From Clostridiales bacterium (GTDB lineage Bacteria; Bacillota; Clostridia; Oscillospirales; Oscillospiraceae): a DNA stretch of 31,814 nucleotides. Where the stretch lies: NCBI GenBank assembly GCA_004555705.1, contig SFHI01000033.1, forward strand, positions 1-31,814, in the 5' to 3' direction. The translations under genes were made by a program, and so were the position numbers. Positions 30,312-31,814 of this stretch are shown here, piece after piece; within the stretch, counting starts at the first letter, position 1; each line of letters opens with the position of its first letter. A model generated the notes under the pieces. That model was not told the origin of the DNA. It searched no databases and was given only the letters and a program-made list of their open reading frames with translations.

Positions 30312-30340
30312 TTGCATTTATTCCAAAAATCCTGTATAAT
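30312..30340 (+). promoter_or_regulatory. Sigma-A promoter of the E2-like gene
   Basis: TTGCAT (30312-30317), 17-bp spacer, TATAAT (30335-30340), 39 nt before the ATG and 38 bp after the repeat. Confidence 0.82.
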
Positions 30341-30379
30341 TGGCCCGAATTTTATCATAACCATCACGGAGGTTACGCC

Positions 30380-31267
30380 ATGGAAAGGACAAAGAGAAAA
30401 TGGGGCGACCGGAAGGACGGAATCTGGCTGAAGGACCTGCCCGCCATGAACCGGATCATGCCCGGCATCATGCCCAACCGGGCCGACAATGAGGCCTACA
30501 TCACTGTGGAGGTGGACCTTCGCCCCCTGGACGCCTACCTGGCGCAAAAGAACCAGGGCCGCACCGAGGATAAATACACCTACTTCCACGTCATCAGCGC
30601 GGCCATTGCCAAGGCCTTTGTGCTGCGGCCCCGGATGAACCGGTTCATCTGCAACAAGCGCGTCTATCAGCGCCGGGATCTGACCCTCGCCTTTGTGGTA
30701 AAGAAGCAGTTCTCCGACAAATCCGAGGAAGGGCTTGCCTTTCTCAGCATTGACGATACGGAAACCATGGACTCCTACCACGAAAAAATCATGTCCGTTA
30801 TCCACGACAACCGTCGGGAGGATGTCAAGGACACCTCCACCGGTGCTATGGATGTTCTGAACAAGCTGCCCCAGTGGCTCATCAACCTGATTGTCAGCAC
30901 CACGCTGTGGCTCGACAAGCACGGCTGGGCGCCGGATTTCCTCATCGGCACCGACCCAAATCACGCCTCCATCTTCCTGAGCAACCTGGGCTCCATCGGC
31001 CTGGAGGGGGGCTACCACCATCTGGTGAACTGGGGCACCAACTCCTGCTTCATCGTGCTGGGCAAGAAGTATATGAAGAAGGAATATTTCAAGGAGGGCT
31101 CCTCCGACCTGTACGAAGTGATCCCCCTGGGCATCACTCTGGACGAGCGGATCGCCGACGGCTATTACTACTCCGGCACCGTGGCCCTGGTGAAGGAGCT
31201 GCTGGACCACCCGGAGCTTCTGGATCTGCCCGCCAACACCCCAGTGGAATACGCCATCCGCCGCTGA
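30380..31267 (+). CDS. Orphan 2-oxoacid dehydrogenase E2-fold protein lacking the catalytic His
   Basis: A 295-residue protein whose fold is that of the acyltransferase core of pyruvate dehydrogenase E2 and chloramphenicol acetyltransferase: HVISAAIAKAFVLRPRMNRFI, a trimer-interface stretch (DKKGW-type: WLDKHGWAPDF), and the C-terminal ITLDERIADGYYYSGTVALVKELLDHPELL. There is no lipoyl or E3-binding domain, so it is not a working E2 of a complex. In E2 the motif is DHRxxDG with a catalytic His; here it reads D255-E-R-I-A-D-G261, with Glu in place of His. It is probably an acyltransferase-fold protein of other function. GGAGG precedes the ATG at 7 nt. No related genes lie next to it. Confidence 0.75.
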   Translation: MERTKRKWGDRKDGIWLKDLPAMNRIMPGIMPNRADNEAYITVEVDLRPLDAYLAQKNQGRTEDKYTYFHVISAAIAKAFVLRPRMNRFICNKRVYQRRDLTLAFVVKKQFSDKSEEGLAFLSIDDTETMDSYHEKIMSVIHDNRREDVKDTSTGAMDVLNKLPQWLINLIVSTTLWLDKHGWAPDFLIGTDPNHASIFLSNLGSIGLEGGYHHLVNWGTNSCFIVLGKKYMKKEYFKEGSSDLYEVIPLGITLDERIADGYYYSGTVALVKELLDHPELLDLPANTPVEYAIRR

Positions 31268-31277
31268 TACATTTTTC

Positions 31278-31306
31278 TTGACAAATTCTCTTTGGGGGGT
31301 TATAAT
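31278..31306 (+). promoter_or_regulatory. Perfect sigma-A promoter of tRNA-Ala
   Basis: TTGACA (31278-31283), 17-bp spacer, TATAAT (31301-31306), both at full consensus, 24 bp before the tRNA. The spacer contains TTCTCTTTGGGGGG. Confidence 0.88.
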
Positions 31307-31329
31307 TGCTAAGCAACCCCTGGAGAAAC

Positions 31330-31405
31330 GGGCTTGTAGCGCAGCTGGGAGCGCACCACATTCGCATTGTGGGGGTCGAGGGTTCGAATCCCTTCAAGTC
31401 CACCA
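31330..31405 (+). tRNA. tRNA-Ala, anticodon CGC
   Basis: A 76-nt tRNA with encoded CCA. Acceptor stem GGGCTTG / CAAGTCC contains the G3:U70 pair (31332 with 31399), the identity element of tRNA-Ala. The D stem is GCGC / GCGC, the anticodon stem CCACA / TGTGG with loop TTCGCAT (anticodon CGC, reading GCG), and the T arm GAGGG-TTCGAAT-CCCTT. It is followed by a terminator. Confidence 0.95.
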
Positions 31406-31420
31406 AAACCACCGAAAAAT

Positions 31421-31479
31421 CCCCGATTCCGAGCCAAAAAGCTGCTAACAGCCCTCCGCTCAGGAATCGGGGGTTTTTC
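31421..31479 (+). terminator. Terminator after tRNA-Ala
   Basis: CCCCGATTCC / GGAATCGGGG (31421-31430 / 31463-31472) extended inward by GAGC / GCTC with one bulged A, followed by GTTTTTC. The loop is long (23 nt). Confidence 0.8.
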
Positions 31480-31765
31480 TATTTTGGGTGTCAGTGGAGC
31501 CGGTGCTCCTGCTCATTATTTCAAGAAGCCATTAGCAGATTTCTAATTTTTCGGCCCGATTTCTAACGCGCTTTTTCCTTCATTAGATTTTCCGTGCTAA
31601 TTATTTTGTGCAACGCTGCAAGCCGTTCTGAGAAGACATGACAGCCCGGCTTGTTTTTCACTGCCCTTGAGGACTTTATTCGGCAATTCGTGTATTGTTT
31701 TCGGGTGCGCTCCCAAGCTTACCACATCCCCCCTTACCATGCGCTGACAAAGGAGGTGTTGCAGC

Positions 31766-31814
31766 TTGAAAGGCAGCGGCAGAAACATCAGTCTGACCTC
31801 ATACGATGATCTCT
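31766..31814 (+). CDS. Start of a ParB-like partition protein (cut by window end)
   Basis: Only 16 codons are visible: TTG start, then KGSGRNISLTSYDDL. AGGAGGT lies 9 nt before the TTG, a strong ribosome-binding site. The residues resemble the N-terminus of ParB/Spo0J-like proteins of integrative elements (a basic GGR-I-LTS-DDLF opening); this is from memory of the family and from only 16 residues. The 31480-31765 stretch contains no clear gene: overlapping frames exist on both strands (a plus-strand frame ending at 31747 and a minus-strand frame at 31597-31788) but none has a ribosome-binding site I trust. The change in character after the tRNA-Ala terminator is consistent with an integrated element starting here. 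Confidence 0.5.
   Translation, partial: MKGSGRNISLTSYDDL

Noticed and set aside
31597..31788. 63-codon minus-strand frame before the ParB-like start
   Set aside because: No ribosome-binding site and it runs against the likely direction of the element; kept only as a note in the tail description.

Overview
The window reads as a chromosomal segment of a GC-rich, spore-forming member of the Clostridia, most likely an Oscillospiraceae/Ruminococcaceae-type gut Firmicute. The reasons are the alanine T-box leader on alaS, RNase M5, a large Bacillus/Clostridium-type SRP RNA next to dnaX-ybaB-recR, the scpA-scpB-DUF2953-ytfJ-dacB-rluB operon, a SpoIID homologue and strong sigma-A promoters. The placement is inferred from gene content; no marker gene gives a genus.

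Layout. 1-1290: a decayed palindromic repeat, then mrp (minus) with its own promoter and terminator, then a 98-bp hairpin element. 1299-10600 (minus): alaS under a T-box with GCC specifier, then comEC-holA-rnmV-GNAT-ABC-F as one tightly packed run. 10597-13483 (minus): a divergent ligase-like protein, a small unknown protein and the oligoendopeptidase pepF. 13514-16629 (plus): a palindromic repeat, an EamA transporter, a perfect promoter, a 255-bp inverted-repeat element lying in the leader of cardiolipin synthase, and cls with its terminator. 16658-19825 (minus): acpP, SRP RNA, dnaX (broken), ybaB, recR. 19822-21981 (minus): an RpiR-type regulator coupled to a BaiN/HI0933-type flavoprotein. 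22038-26477 (minus): the scpA to rluB operon, ending in a cloverleaf-shaped inverted-repeat element. 26515-28966: a small membrane protein (plus), a bidirectional terminator, and a GNAT fragment plus a TGS/uridine-kinase-like nucleoside kinase (minus). 28974-31480: spoIID (minus), another palindromic repeat, an orphan E2-acyltransferase-fold protein (plus), then tRNA-Ala(CGC) with a perfect promoter and a terminator. From about 31480 the sequence changes character and ends in what looks like the first codons of a ParB-like gene, possibly the left end of an integrated element.

Most genes are housekeeping: tRNA charging, replication and repair (holA, dnaX, recR, ybaB), chromosome segregation (scpAB), protein targeting (SRP RNA), envelope and spore functions (dacB, ytfJ, spoIID, cls), Fe-S handling (mrp), rRNA and 5S processing (rluB, rnmV) and DNA uptake (comEC). 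I found no defence system, biosynthetic cluster, CRISPR array or complete transposase.

The parts that standard annotation would miss are the repeats and regulatory DNA. Three intergenic elements share the same AAATTGTTGTTTA inverted ends but carry different palindromic interiors. One of them folds as a junction-perfect four-way cloverleaf with U-runs on both strands. A fourth, unrelated element with 7-bp tandem repeats separates cls from a perfect promoter. The three perfect-consensus promoters (mrp, cls, tRNA-Ala) share a TTCYC...GGGG block in the spacer. dnaX carries an internal deletion of about 80 bp with a frameshift, which in an essential gene points either to an assembly fault or to something worth re-sequencing.
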